Assembly: GCA_023390055.1 (NCBI GenBank)
Contig: JAEWDP010000155.1
Coordinates: 19,636-83,635, forward strand
DNA from: Pseudomonadota bacterium
GTDB taxonomy: Bacteria > Pseudomonadota > Alphaproteobacteria > Rhizobiales > Rhizobiaceae
Reading direction: 5' to 3'
DNA length: 64,000 bases
Of the stretch, positions 1-9,825 are shown in pieces. Each line of letters opens with the position of its first letter. Position 1 is the stretch's first letter. The translations under genes and the position numbers were made by a program. Below the pieces are notes generated by a model. The model ran no database searches. It was not told the origin of the DNA and saw only the letters and a program-made list of their open reading frames with translations.

Positions 1-7
1 AAGCTGC

Positions 8-80
8 CCATCCACAACGGTCAATTGTTATTGTTGCGTTTTCCCTTTCTTATCCACAGTCGAAAATTGGGGCTGTGGAT
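8..80. promoter_or_regulatory. DnaA-box cluster upstream of dnaB
   Basis: Positions 50-58 read TTATCCACA, an exact match to the consensus DnaA box. A second copy with two mismatches lies at 8-16 (CCATCCACA). A third partial copy lies on the opposite strand within 73-82, and its first eight bases pair with 52-59 to form an 8-bp inverted repeat with a 13-nt spacer. The group sits about 85-160 bp upstream of the dnaB start. DnaA binding here is inferred from sequence only; it would link expression of the replicative helicase to initiator activity. Confidence 0.5.
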
Positions 81-165
81 GCTGGCTGTTTCTGCGATCA
101 GGCCCGGTCATCGTCTTCAAACTGCTGTAAGATGACTGCGATTCTCAAGACACCGATTGGACGAC

Positions 166-1668
<1,503 letters not shown>

Positions 1669-1688
1669 TCCTTCAAAAGGCAGCCGAG

Positions 1689-1988
1689 CTAAAGCCCTGT
1701 CGCCCGCAAAACTGCGACACAGGTCACACCGATCAGGACGCTTGGCAGGAGCGACAGGCGCAGAGCTGCCAGTACGGTCGCAATGCAGGCGATCGTCTCG
1801 GCAATCCCGGTTGACAACGCTGTTGGCACGATAACGGCCGTCAAGACTGCGGGCGGAATGGCTTCCAGCATTCGCTTCATGCGGCCCTTCGGTTTCACGA
1901 AGCGGACGAGAACCAGACCTCCGAAACGGGTCGCAAGCGTTGCGACCGTCATTGCGACAATGGCGGCAAGGGTTGATGTCGCGATCAT
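1689..1988 (-). CDS. azlD: AzlD-family branched-chain amino acid export subunit
   Basis: Small integral membrane protein of 99 residues with three to four hydrophobic segments. It fits the AzlD family, the small partner of AzlC in export of branched-chain amino acids or analogues. The motif ATRFGGLVLVRF near residues 18-29 and the conserved stretch PPAVLTAVIVPTAL in the middle support the call. Its ATG overlaps the azlC stop codon (ATGA overlap), so the two are translationally coupled. It is the last gene of the minus-strand araC-azlC-azlD group and ends just beyond the convergent dnaB. Confidence 0.85.
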   Translation of the reverse strand: MIATSTLAAIVAMTVATLATRFGGLVLVRFVKPKGRMKRMLEAIPPAVLTAVIVPTALSTGIAETIACIATVLAALRLSLLPSVLIGVTCVAVLRATGL

Positions 1989-2692
1989 GACACTTCATCC
2001 TCGTCGTCGTCAGGACCGATGGCTGCGCAGACAAGACCTGCGCCGGCGCCCGCCATGACATACCACACGCCACCGGCCATCTGGTGAACCAGAAGCGCTG
2101 ACAGGGCACTCGCGGCAACGATGATACCTGTCCGTGGCCCCTTCCAGAACCTGGCAACCAGTACGATGAAGACAGCCGGAAAGGCAAAATCGAGCCCTAT
2201 GACGGTCAGGTCGCCCAGGATATTACCCAGGAGCGCTCCCAGAAGGGTCGAGACCACCCAAGCGAGATAGAACGGAACAACGATGCCGGCATACCAGGCG
2301 GGCGCAAGACCCGCTTGCGTGCGGGCCTGCATTTCCGACATGGCCCATAATTCGTCGGCGAGGAAGGGCATGGCAACAAATTTCGCGACCTTGTCGAAGC
2401 GCTGCATCTTGCCGGCAATTGAAGCCCCCATCAGCACGTGCCGCAAGTTGACCAGAAGTGCAGCAAAGCCCATAGCCGACCAGCTTGCGGGATGGGACCA
2501 GATATCCATTGCGACGAATTGCGAACCGCCGGCAAACACCATGGCACTCATCAAGACCGCTTCAGCGACCGAAAGGTCCTTTGACACGGCAACGGCACCA
2601 AAGACTGCGCCGACCGGCATGACGGCAACCAGAAGAGGAAGGATGGCGCGCGCACCGGCGGAAAAATCCGCCCACCTCGCACGAGTGGACAT
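1985..2692 (-). CDS. azlC: AzlC-family branched-chain amino acid permease
   Basis: Large subunit of an AzlCD (YgaZH) type exporter, 235 residues with several hydrophobic helices. Family hallmarks are the early MPVGAVFGAVAV segment, the FAGGSQFVAMD motif and LLVNLRHVLMGAS. A longer in-frame reading to 2884 adds 64 non-hydrophobic residues with no family resemblance, so the ATG at 2692 is preferred. The gene lies 73 bp after the AraC-family regulator on the same strand, and its stop overlaps azlD. Substrate is inferred from the family; other amino acids or analogues are possible. Confidence 0.88.
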   Translation of the reverse strand: MSTRARWADFSAGARAILPLLVAVMPVGAVFGAVAVSKDLSVAEAVLMSAMVFAGGSQFVAMDIWSHPASWSAMGFAALLVNLRHVLMGASIAGKMQRFDKVAKFVAMPFLADELWAMSEMQARTQAGLAPAWYAGIVVPFYLAWVVSTLLGALLGNILGDLTVIGLDFAFPAVFIVLVARFWKGPRTGIIVAASALSALLVHQMAGGVWYVMAGAGAGLVCAAIGPDDDEDEVS

Positions 2693-2765
2693 TATGAATA
2701 CTCCAAACCGACTGAGACACGGGTCTCCTAGATCCCAGACCCAAGTGTGTCTTGAACGAAAGTGA

Positions 2766-3623
2766 TCACGTGGCGCGATACTGTCCGGGTGTAATACCGG
2801 TTCTGGCCTTGAAGTGACGGGTGAAATGCGCCTGATCTGCAAAGCCGCATTCAAGGGCGACGTTCGCCGGCGTCTGCCCCGCACGCAGCAAGGAGCGCGC
2901 GCGCCGAATGCGAAGATCCGTCAGGAAAGCATGCGGCGTGATATGAAATTCCTTGCGGAACGTACGAATGAGATGTGCACGGCTAAGTCCTGCGACGCGC
3001 GCCAGTTCCTCCAGCCCGATGTCCATGCCGACATTATCGCACAGATAATCACGTGCGCGTTGCGCAGCACTTGCCGCGCGTGTCGCAACCGGAGCAATTG
3101 TTGAGTGACCGTGGCGGCGCAAGAGTGCAACCAGGACCGAAAACATACCCTCGTCCGCCTCCAGCAATCCGACATTATTCTCCAGTCGACGGTGCGCGAT
3201 CTGGAATGCGAACGCCATGTCGAAATCGAGCGGCAAGTGATCGACAAAGGCGGGAATACCGTGAACGGCACGGCCGGTCACATCTTCGAGAACATCGCGC
3301 ATAAGGGCGGCATCCGGATAGATCATCCGGTAGCGGTAACCGCTTCCACCTGGCGCACCATCGTGAACCTCGCCGGGATTGATGAGGTAGAGCCGTCCCG
3401 GCCCCGTCTGCTCGCGAGCGCCCCTGATGGTTGATATCTGCGTCCCGCTTTCGATCGCACCGATACTGTAGGTGTCGTGAGCGTGGGGCGCATATTGGTG
3501 CGTCAGGAAGGTCGCGCTGAGACATTCCATGCCGTCGAACCGCCTGTCACGCCAGAAACGCGTGGTCTCGGCATCGGCGAGCGGCGTGACGTTCAGTGCA
3601 TATTCCTGCGAAACATTGTGCAT
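2766..3623 (-). CDS. AraC-family transcriptional regulator
   Basis: A 285-residue regulator with an N-terminal cupin-like sensing domain (HAHDTYSIGAIESG near residues 47-60 and YLINPGEVHDG near 78-88) and a C-terminal double helix-turn-helix (residues about 185-285). The second helix-turn-helix carries the family signature around ANVALECGFADQAHFTRHFK. It is first in a minus-strand group with azlC and azlD, and so probably controls that exporter in response to an amino acid or analogue. It is transcribed divergently from alr across 109 bp, so a shared control region is possible. Confidence 0.9.
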   Translation of the reverse strand: MHNVSQEYALNVTPLADAETTRFWRDRRFDGMECLSATFLTHQYAPHAHDTYSIGAIESGTQISTIRGAREQTGPGRLYLINPGEVHDGAPGGSGYRYRMIYPDAALMRDVLEDVTGRAVHGIPAFVDHLPLDFDMAFAFQIAHRRLENNVGLLEADEGMFSVLVALLRRHGHSTIAPVATRAASAAQRARDYLCDNVGMDIGLEELARVAGLSRAHLIRTFRKEFHITPHAFLTDLRIRRARSLLRAGQTPANVALECGFADQAHFTRHFKARTGITPGQYRAT

Positions 3624-3732
3624 GGCCTTAATTTTACCCGACGGGGTTTTAGCGTCTTGAACAAAAATGATAGGTTGGCTCTAAAGTACACGCAACCGCC
3701 ACCATCCCGATATCACGACTTCCAGGAACTCC

Positions 3733-4887
3733 ATGACCGATCAAGACATCATTTCCGTCGAAGATTTCGACATTGCCCCCGTACGCCTGACTGTCGACCT
3801 TGCAGCACTGACCGGCAACTGGCGCGACATGGCGCGGCGCTCGGGCAATGCCCGTACTGCTGCCGTCGTCAAGGCAGATGCATATGGCCTCGGCCTGGAA
3901 GATTGTGGGACAGCCCTTTACGAGGCGGGAGCACGCGACTTCTTCGTGGCTGCCGTTCAGGAAGGCGCAACATTGCGCACTTTTGCGCCCGATGCCCGCA
4001 TCTTCGTTCTGTCCGGCATCTGGCCCGGACAGGAACAAATGTTCTTTGACAACGATCTCGTGCCGGTCCTGGCGTCACAGGAACAGCTTGCCTTGTGGAT
4101 GGCCATTATCTCCGAACGTGGTGACCACCCATGTGCGTTGCAGGTGGACACGGGTTTCAACCGCCTTGGCCTGCCGCTCAACGATGCATTGGCACTGGCG
4201 GCGGATGTCTCTCGACCTGCGAGCTTCTCACCGGTTCTTGTCTTGTCGCATCTCCATAGCGGCGACACACCGTCATCGCCGGCGAACAAGGCTCAACTTT
4301 TGTCGTTTCAAAAGGTTAGCGAGGCTTTTGAAGGAATAGATTCAAGTCTTTCCGCCTCGGCCGGCATCTTCCTCGGTCCGGACTATCATTTCGATCTTAC
4401 GCGTCCGGGGATCGCGCTTTACGGTGGTGAAGCGGTGAACGGAATGAAACCTCTCAGGCCTGTTGCAAAGGCAGAGGCCAGGATCATCCAGATCCGCAAT
4501 GCCGCGACAGGCGAGACGGTAAGCTATGGTGCAACCTATCAGCTGGCCAGACCCAGTCGGCTTGCGATTGCATCGGTCGGCTATGCCGACGGCTATCTCC
4601 GTTCGCTGTCGGGATCAGGCATCCCCTTGCGTGCCGGTGGCACGCGGGGTGCTTTTGGTTTCATTGCCGGTCATCGTGTCCCGGTCATTGGTCGTGTCAC
4701 CATGGATCTGACGATCTTCGACGTTACCAACGTGCCGGAAAGCGAAATCCGCACGGGCGACTATATCGAGCTGTTTGGTCCCAATATCCCTGTCGATGAC
4801 CTGGCGCGCGCTGCCGGGACAATCGGCTATGAAGTTCTGACAAGCCTTGGGTTGCGCTATGAGCGCCTTTATCTCGACGCCGACTAG
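3733..4887 (+). CDS. alr: Alanine racemase
   Basis: PLP-dependent interconversion of L- and D-alanine for peptidoglycan synthesis, in the cytoplasm. The 384-residue protein has the PLP-binding lysine at Lys47 in AAVVKADAYGLG. The C-terminal half has the SYGATYQL and SVGYADGYLRS motifs; the latter region holds the catalytic tyrosine of the family. GRVTMDLTIFDVT matches the conserved C-terminal dimer and active-site segment. The order alr, radA, cvpA, purF is common in rhizobia. It is followed by a 179-bp spacer that contains the radA SOS box. Confidence 0.95.
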   Translation: MTDQDIISVEDFDIAPVRLTVDLAALTGNWRDMARRSGNARTAAVVKADAYGLGLEDCGTALYEAGARDFFVAAVQEGATLRTFAPDARIFVLSGIWPGQEQMFFDNDLVPVLASQEQLALWMAIISERGDHPCALQVDTGFNRLGLPLNDALALAADVSRPASFSPVLVLSHLHSGDTPSSPANKAQLLSFQKVSEAFEGIDSSLSASAGIFLGPDYHFDLTRPGIALYGGEAVNGMKPLRPVAKAEARIIQIRNAATGETVSYGATYQLARPSRLAIASVGYADGYLRSLSGSGIPLRAGGTRGAFGFIAGHRVPVIGRVTMDLTIFDVTNVPESEIRTGDYIELFGPNIPVDDLARAAGTIGYEVLTSLGLRYERLYLDAD

Positions 4888-5020
4888 GAAGCCGGTCTGG
4901 ACAATCAGGTCGGCGCGAGACGCAATTTCAACGTCACGGACAACGGCTACACCTGCGGTGGCGCTTCGATCGTGACAATGGGAATTGCAAGACAGGTCGT
5001 TAACTGGTTTAAGGGCGATT

Positions 5021-5035
5021 GTTCCTAGTTTGTTC
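5021..5035. promoter_or_regulatory. LexA (SOS) box upstream of radA
   Basis: The sequence is GTTC, seven bases (ctagttt), GTTC. This exactly fits the GTTC-N7-GTTC operator described for LexA in rhizobia and other alphaproteobacteria. It lies 31 bp upstream of the chosen radA start, where bound repressor would block transcription. SOS control of radA is therefore a direct prediction. Confidence 0.75.
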
Positions 5036-5066
5036 CAATTCTGACCTCTCCTTTGGCGACGGCGAC

Positions 5067-6470
5067 ATGGCGAAAGCAAAAACTCAATTCACATGCCAGA
5101 ACTGCGGCACTGTCCACACCCGATGGGCCGGCAAATGTGATGGTTGCGGCGCGTGGAACACGATTGTCGAAGAAGACCCGATGGGCGGCATTGGTGGCGG
5201 ACCAACAAGGGCTCCCAAGAAAGGGAGACCCGTTACCCTCACGACCTTGTCCGGGGAAATCGAGGAAGCTCCGCGCGTGCCTTCGGGAATTTCCGAACTT
5301 GATCGGGCAACCGGAGGCGGTTTCGTACGTGGCTCGGCCGTTCTGGTCGGGGGGGATCCGGGGATCGGAAAATCAACCCTTCTGATGCAGGCTGCCGCAG
5401 CCCTGTCGAGGCGTGGCCACCGCATAATCTATGTTTCAGGGGAAGAGGCGGTCGCACAGGTCCGGCTGCGGGCACAGCGGCTGGATGCGGCGACGACGGA
5501 TGTCCTCCTGGCGGCCGAAACCAATGTCGAAGACATTCTTGCCACGCTTGGCGACGGCAAGCGGCCTGACCTTGTCATTATCGATTCCATCCAGACGCTT
5601 TGGAGCGACACGGCCGATTCGGCACCCGGAACCGTCACCCAGGTGAGAACCGGTGTGCAGGCAATGATCCGTTTTGCCAAGCAGACCGGTGCTGCGATGG
5701 TTCTGGTCGGACATGTCACCAAGGAGGGGCAGATTGCCGGTCCCCGCGTTGTCGAGCACATGGTCGATGCGGTCCTCTATTTCGAAGGTGATCGCGGTCA
5801 CCATTACCGGATCTTGAGGACAGTCAAGAATCGTTTCGGACCGACTGACGAAATCGGCGTGTTTGAAATGTCCGACAAGGGCCTGCGAGAGGTCTCCAAC
5901 CCGTCGGAACTTTTCCTCGGGGAGCGCAATGCAAAATCGCCAGGTGCTGCCGTCTTCGCCGGTATGGAAGGCACGCGCCCGGTGCTCGTCGAGGTGCAGG
6001 CTCTCGTTGCGGCGACATCGCTCGGGACCCCGAGACGAGCCGTGGTGGGGTGGGAGCCGTCACGTCTGGCCATGATCCTGGCCGTGCTCGAAGCGCATTG
6101 CGGTGTGCGACTCGGACAGCATGATGTCTATCTCAATGTGGCAGGCGGTTACCGTATCTCAGAGCCGGCAGCCGATCTTGCCGTCGCTTCTGCACTGGTT
6201 TCTTCATTGGCGGGATCTGCCCTTCCCTCCGACTGCGTCTATTTCGGGGAGATCAGCCTGTCGGGTGCGGTGAGGCCGGTTTCGCAGACGGCGCAACGGC
6301 TGAAAGAGGCGGAAAAACTGGGTTTTGGCAGCGCATTGCTTCCGGCAAGCTCAGCTGAATTGCCAAAGTCGTCCAACTGTCGCTGGACCGAAATAGAAGA
6401 TCTTGCAGACCTCGTCAGCCGGATTGCTGGATCCGCAACGAAATTTGCCAAACCGCAGGAAGATGATTGA
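5067..6470 (+). CDS. radA: DNA repair protein RadA
   Basis: RecA-related ATPase that drives branch migration in recombinational repair. The 467-residue protein begins with a four-cysteine zinc finger (CQNCG and CDGCGAWNT). A RecA-like core follows with Walker A GGDPGIGKST and the RadA-specific KNRFG motif (VKNRFGPTDE), then a Lon-protease-like C-terminal domain. The ATG at 5067 is chosen because the finger begins right after it; the 16 extra residues of a longer reading overlap the SOS box at 5021-5035. Confidence 0.96.
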   Translation: MAKAKTQFTCQNCGTVHTRWAGKCDGCGAWNTIVEEDPMGGIGGGPTRAPKKGRPVTLTTLSGEIEEAPRVPSGISELDRATGGGFVRGSAVLVGGDPGIGKSTLLMQAAAALSRRGHRIIYVSGEEAVAQVRLRAQRLDAATTDVLLAAETNVEDILATLGDGKRPDLVIIDSIQTLWSDTADSAPGTVTQVRTGVQAMIRFAKQTGAAMVLVGHVTKEGQIAGPRVVEHMVDAVLYFEGDRGHHYRILRTVKNRFGPTDEIGVFEMSDKGLREVSNPSELFLGERNAKSPGAAVFAGMEGTRPVLVEVQALVAATSLGTPRRAVVGWEPSRLAMILAVLEAHCGVRLGQHDVYLNVAGGYRISEPAADLAVASALVSSLAGSALPSDCVYFGEISLSGAVRPVSQTAQRLKEAEKLGFGSALLPASSAELPKSSNCRWTEIEDLADLVSRIAGSATKFAKPQEDD

Positions 6471-6557
6471 TCTTCCGTTAGCGGCATCACTGATGTAAGA
6501 GACTGCCGAAACGCGGGGGGCCGTGAGAGAACGGCCAAGTCTTGGAGTAGATCTTTC

Positions 6558-7145
6558 ATGCCCATCACGATCTTTGACGGTATCGTCATCGGCGTAACGC
6601 TGTTTTCTGCCGTGCTTGCCATGGTTCGCGGCTTTTCCCGCGAGGTACTGTCAATCGCAAGCTGGGTGGGATCTGTTGCCGCGGCTTACTATCTCTACCC
6701 TCTGCTCGTGCCTTATGCACAAAATTACACGACCGACGACCGCATCGCGATTGCGGCGTCTGCCGGCATCATCTTCATTGTCGCACTGATCATCATTTCA
6801 TTCATCACCTCACGCATCGCCGACTTCATTATCGACAGCCGTATCGGCGCGCTCGACAGAACCCTTGGCTTCCTTTTCGGCGCCGCACGCGGCATTTTGC
6901 TTCTCGTTGTCGCCGTTGCGTTCTGGAACTGGCTGGTCGATGCACGATCGCAGCCGGACTGGATCAGCCATTCGAAGTCCAAGCCATTCCTCGATACACT
7001 TGTCGGACGCCTGGAAGCTGTCCTGCCGGACGATATCGAACCGCAGATCCGCGCCCGCATCTCGGGCCAGGAAGAGGTGCCGGCCGATGATGCAACCACC
7101 GGAGATCTGCCACCGGCGGAAGACGTGCCTGCGACAAATAATTGA
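6558..7145 (+). CDS. cvpA: CvpA family membrane protein
   Basis: Inner-membrane protein of 195 residues with about four hydrophobic segments in the first 130 residues. It begins with the family-typical FDGIVIGVTLFSAVLAMVRG and has the conserved stretch GALDRTLGFLFGAARG. The C-terminus is a hydrophilic, proline- and acid-rich tail. CvpA is required for colicin V production in E. coli and is linked to envelope homeostasis, but its biochemical role is unclear. Its place directly upstream of purF is conserved across many proteobacteria and supports the call. Confidence 0.9.
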   Translation: MPITIFDGIVIGVTLFSAVLAMVRGFSREVLSIASWVGSVAAAYYLYPLLVPYAQNYTTDDRIAIAASAGIIFIVALIIISFITSRIADFIIDSRIGALDRTLGFLFGAARGILLLVVAVAFWNWLVDARSQPDWISHSKSKPFLDTLVGRLEAVLPDDIEPQIRARISGQEEVPADDATTGDLPPAEDVPATNN

Positions 7146-7277
7146 CGTTTTGTTGCGCTTGATGCGCCGCAAACCGATACCATCTATGGTACTATTCGAA
7201 ATGCGCGTTAAACGGCCGGCATGGGCATCATCATTCCCGGCGGTTTCTTCCATTTTTCCGAAAGGCAAGGGCCTCTG

Positions 7278-8768
7278 ATGAACGAGCCTGTTTCGCAAAT
7301 GACCATTGATGACCTTGATGGCGACACGCTCCACGAAGAGTGTGGTGTCTTCGGCATCCTCGGACATCCCGATGCGGCAACATTGACGGCCCTCGGACTG
7401 CACGCCCTGCAGCACCGTGGCCAGGAAGCGGCAGGTATCGTTTCCTTCGACGGCACACGCTTCCATTCCGAACGCCAGATGGGCCTTGTCGGCGACCACT
7501 ATACCAATCCGGCGACACTCGCGAGATTGCCGGGCGAGATCGCCATCGGCCATGTCCGCTATTCGACGACCGGCGAAGTGGCACTGCGCAACATTCAGCC
7601 GCTTTTTGCCGAACTGGAGGTCGGTGGGATTGCCATCGCCCACAACGGCAATTTCACGAACGGGCTTACTCTTCGGCGCCAGTTGATCGCGGGTGGTGCG
7701 ATCTGTCAGTCGACATCCGATACCGAAGTGGTCCTGCATCTGATTGCGCGTTCGCGCTATTCATCAACTGCGGATCGCTTCATTGACGCCATCCGGCAGA
7801 TGGAGGGCGGCTATTCGATGCTTGCCCTTACCCGCACCAAGTTGATTGCCGCGCGTGATCCCACGGGCATCCGGCCACTGGTCATGGGCGAACTCGACGG
7901 CAAGCCGATCTTTTGCTCGGAGACCTGCGCTCTCGACATCATCGGCGCGAAATACATCCGCGACGTGGAAAACGGCGAGGTGATCATCTGCGAGACACAA
8001 CCGGACGGCTCGATCCAGATCGATGCACGCAAGGCCGGCAACCAGCAGCCGGAGCGACTGTGCCTGTTTGAATATGTCTATTTTGCGCGTCCCGATTCGG
8101 TGGTCGGCGGCCGCAGCGTCTATGTCGCGCGCAAGAACATGGGGATCAATCTCGCCAGGGAAGCGCCTGTCGAAGCAGATGTCGTCGTTCCCGTTCCTGA
8201 TGGCGGCACGCCGGCAGCGCTCGGATACGCACAGGAAATCGGCATTCCCTTCGAATACGGTATCATCCGCAACCACTATGTCGGCCGCACCTTCATCGAG
8301 CCGACACAGCAGATCCGGGCTTTTGGCGTCAAGCTCAAGCATTCGGCAAACCGGGCAATGATCGAGGGCAAGCGTGTGGTGCTTGTCGATGATTCGATCG
8401 TGCGCGGCACCACATCCTTGAAGATCGTGCAGATGATCCGCGATGCCGGGGCCAGGGAAGTCCACATTCGCGTTGCAAGCCCGATGATCTATTATCCCGA
8501 CTTTTACGGCATCGATACGCCGGACGCAGAAAAACTGCTCGCCAATCAATATGACAGCCTGAAAGCCATGTGCGCGTATATCCGGGCGGATTCTCTGGAA
8601 TTCTTGTCAATCGACGGCCTCTATCTTGCCGTCGGAGGCGAGCCTCGCAACGCCGCCCGGCCACAGTTTACGGATCACTATTTCACTGGCGACTATCCGA
8701 CCCGCCTTCTCGACAAGCACGCAGAAGCCGTGGGCAACAAGATCTCGATGCTGGCCAGTAACGGCTGA
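7278..8768 (+). CDS. purF: Amidophosphoribosyltransferase
   Basis: First committed step of de novo purine synthesis: PRPP plus glutamine gives phosphoribosylamine. The 496-residue protein has a 21-residue propeptide, then the catalytic Cys22 in ECGVFGILG, which becomes the N-terminal nucleophile after processing. The glutaminase half shows RYSTTGEV and IAHNGNFTNG. The phosphoribosyltransferase half has the PRPP-binding loop VVLVDDSIVRGTT. The ATG at 7278 is preferred over an upstream reading because the propeptide then has the usual length. Confidence 0.97.
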   Translation: MNEPVSQMTIDDLDGDTLHEECGVFGILGHPDAATLTALGLHALQHRGQEAAGIVSFDGTRFHSERQMGLVGDHYTNPATLARLPGEIAIGHVRYSTTGEVALRNIQPLFAELEVGGIAIAHNGNFTNGLTLRRQLIAGGAICQSTSDTEVVLHLIARSRYSSTADRFIDAIRQMEGGYSMLALTRTKLIAARDPTGIRPLVMGELDGKPIFCSETCALDIIGAKYIRDVENGEVIICETQPDGSIQIDARKAGNQQPERLCLFEYVYFARPDSVVGGRSVYVARKNMGINLAREAPVEADVVVPVPDGGTPAALGYAQEIGIPFEYGIIRNHYVGRTFIEPTQQIRAFGVKLKHSANRAMIEGKRVVLVDDSIVRGTTSLKIVQMIRDAGAREVHIRVASPMIYYPDFYGIDTPDAEKLLANQYDSLKAMCAYIRADSLEFLSIDGLYLAVGGEPRNAARPQFTDHYFTGDYPTRLLDKHAEAVGNKISMLASNG

Positions 8769-8811
8769 TCTCGCCAACTCGCCTGTTTCCATTATGCTTC
8801 AAAGGCTCTAG

Positions 8812-8833
8812 AAGGCTGCGGCGACGCGGCCTT
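8812..8833 (+). terminator. Possible terminator hairpin after purF
   Basis: A 9-bp stem (8812-8820 with 8825-8833, one G-U pair) encloses a 4-base loop and is followed by only a short T-containing tail (TATT). It lies between purF and the SDR gene 37 bp further on. The weak tail makes full termination uncertain; attenuation between the two genes is equally possible. Confidence 0.35.
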
Positions 8834-8869
8834 TATTCGTGCCGCATCAAAATATGGACGGGACGGCAG

Positions 8870-9610
8870 ATGAGCACTAATCTCAAGGACAGGGTCGCGC
8901 TGGTCACCGGCGCATCACGGGGCATCGGTTACTTTACCGCACTTGAACTGGCGAAAGCAGGGGCGCATGTGATTGCCTGTGCGCGTACAGTCGGCGGCCT
9001 TGAGGAACTTGACGACGCCATCAAGGACATTGGTGGAACGGCAACCCTTGTGCCTTTCGATCTTACCGACATGCAGGCCATAGACAGGCTCGGCGGCTCG
9101 ATCTTCGAACGCTGGGGCAAGCTTGACGTCCTCATAGCCAATGCCGGCATTCTTGGCGTGATTTCGCCAATCGGACACGTCGAGGCAAAGGTGTTTGAAA
9201 GGGTCATGGCGATCAATGTCACTGCGACATGGCGGATGATCCGCTCCGTCGAGCCGCTCCTCTTGAAGTCCGACGCTGGACGGGCAGTGATCCTGTCATC
9301 GGGCGCTGCACACAAATGTCGACCATTCTGGGGTCCTTATTCTGCCTCCAAGGCCGCAGTTGAGGCGCTCGCCCGCACCTGGGCCGGCGAACAGCAGCGC
9401 ACCGCACTTCGTGTCAATTGCGTCGATCCTGGTGCCACCCGCACGGCCATGCGTGCGCAGGCCATGCCAGGCGAGGATCCAACCACACTGCCACATCCCT
9501 CCACGATTGCGCAGGCCATGCTGCCGCTTGTATCTGCAGATCTGAAGGACACCGGACGGCTTTTTGTCGTCAGGGAAGACCGCTTCGTCGATTACCGCCT
9601 GCCGGAATGA
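8870..9610 (+). CDS. SDR-family NAD(P)-dependent oxidoreductase
   Basis: Classical short-chain dehydrogenase/reductase of 246 residues. It has the nucleotide-binding TGASRGIG at residues 13-20, NAG at 91-93, the catalytic serine around 143-144 and the YSASK pair Tyr157/Lys161. The glycine-rich pattern and length are typical. Residues before the active-site tyrosine (AAHKCRPFWGPY) and a short C-terminus suggest the YciK-like subgroup, but the substrate cannot be told from sequence. It follows purF in the same direction after a weak hairpin and lies 215 bp before cysS. Confidence 0.88.
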   Translation: MSTNLKDRVALVTGASRGIGYFTALELAKAGAHVIACARTVGGLEELDDAIKDIGGTATLVPFDLTDMQAIDRLGGSIFERWGKLDVLIANAGILGVISPIGHVEAKVFERVMAINVTATWRMIRSVEPLLLKSDAGRAVILSSGAAHKCRPFWGPYSASKAAVEALARTWAGEQQRTALRVNCVDPGATRTAMRAQAMPGEDPTTLPHPSTIAQAMLPLVSADLKDTGRLFVVREDRFVDYRLPE

Positions 9611-9825
9611 TCCATTCAGGTGGCGTAGTTCATTCGCAATAGTTTGTTGTGGCCGCCTTGACCATGGTCGCGGCTGGCCTCATAACAGGCGCATGAGAAT
9701 GGCGATTTCCATATGCGGGATCATTATTTGCTAGCGTACCCGCTGGCCCGGCCGTTTTCGTCTCTTGAAAAGCCTGAAGACAAACGACCCGGCCCCGGCC
9801 GGTGGCTTGCTATCAGGAGATGTCG

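Noticed and set aside
9651..9682. GACCATGGTC palindrome in the SDR-cysS spacer
   Set aside because: Only the 10-bp core is symmetrical; flanks do not extend it and no nearby regulator supports an operator.
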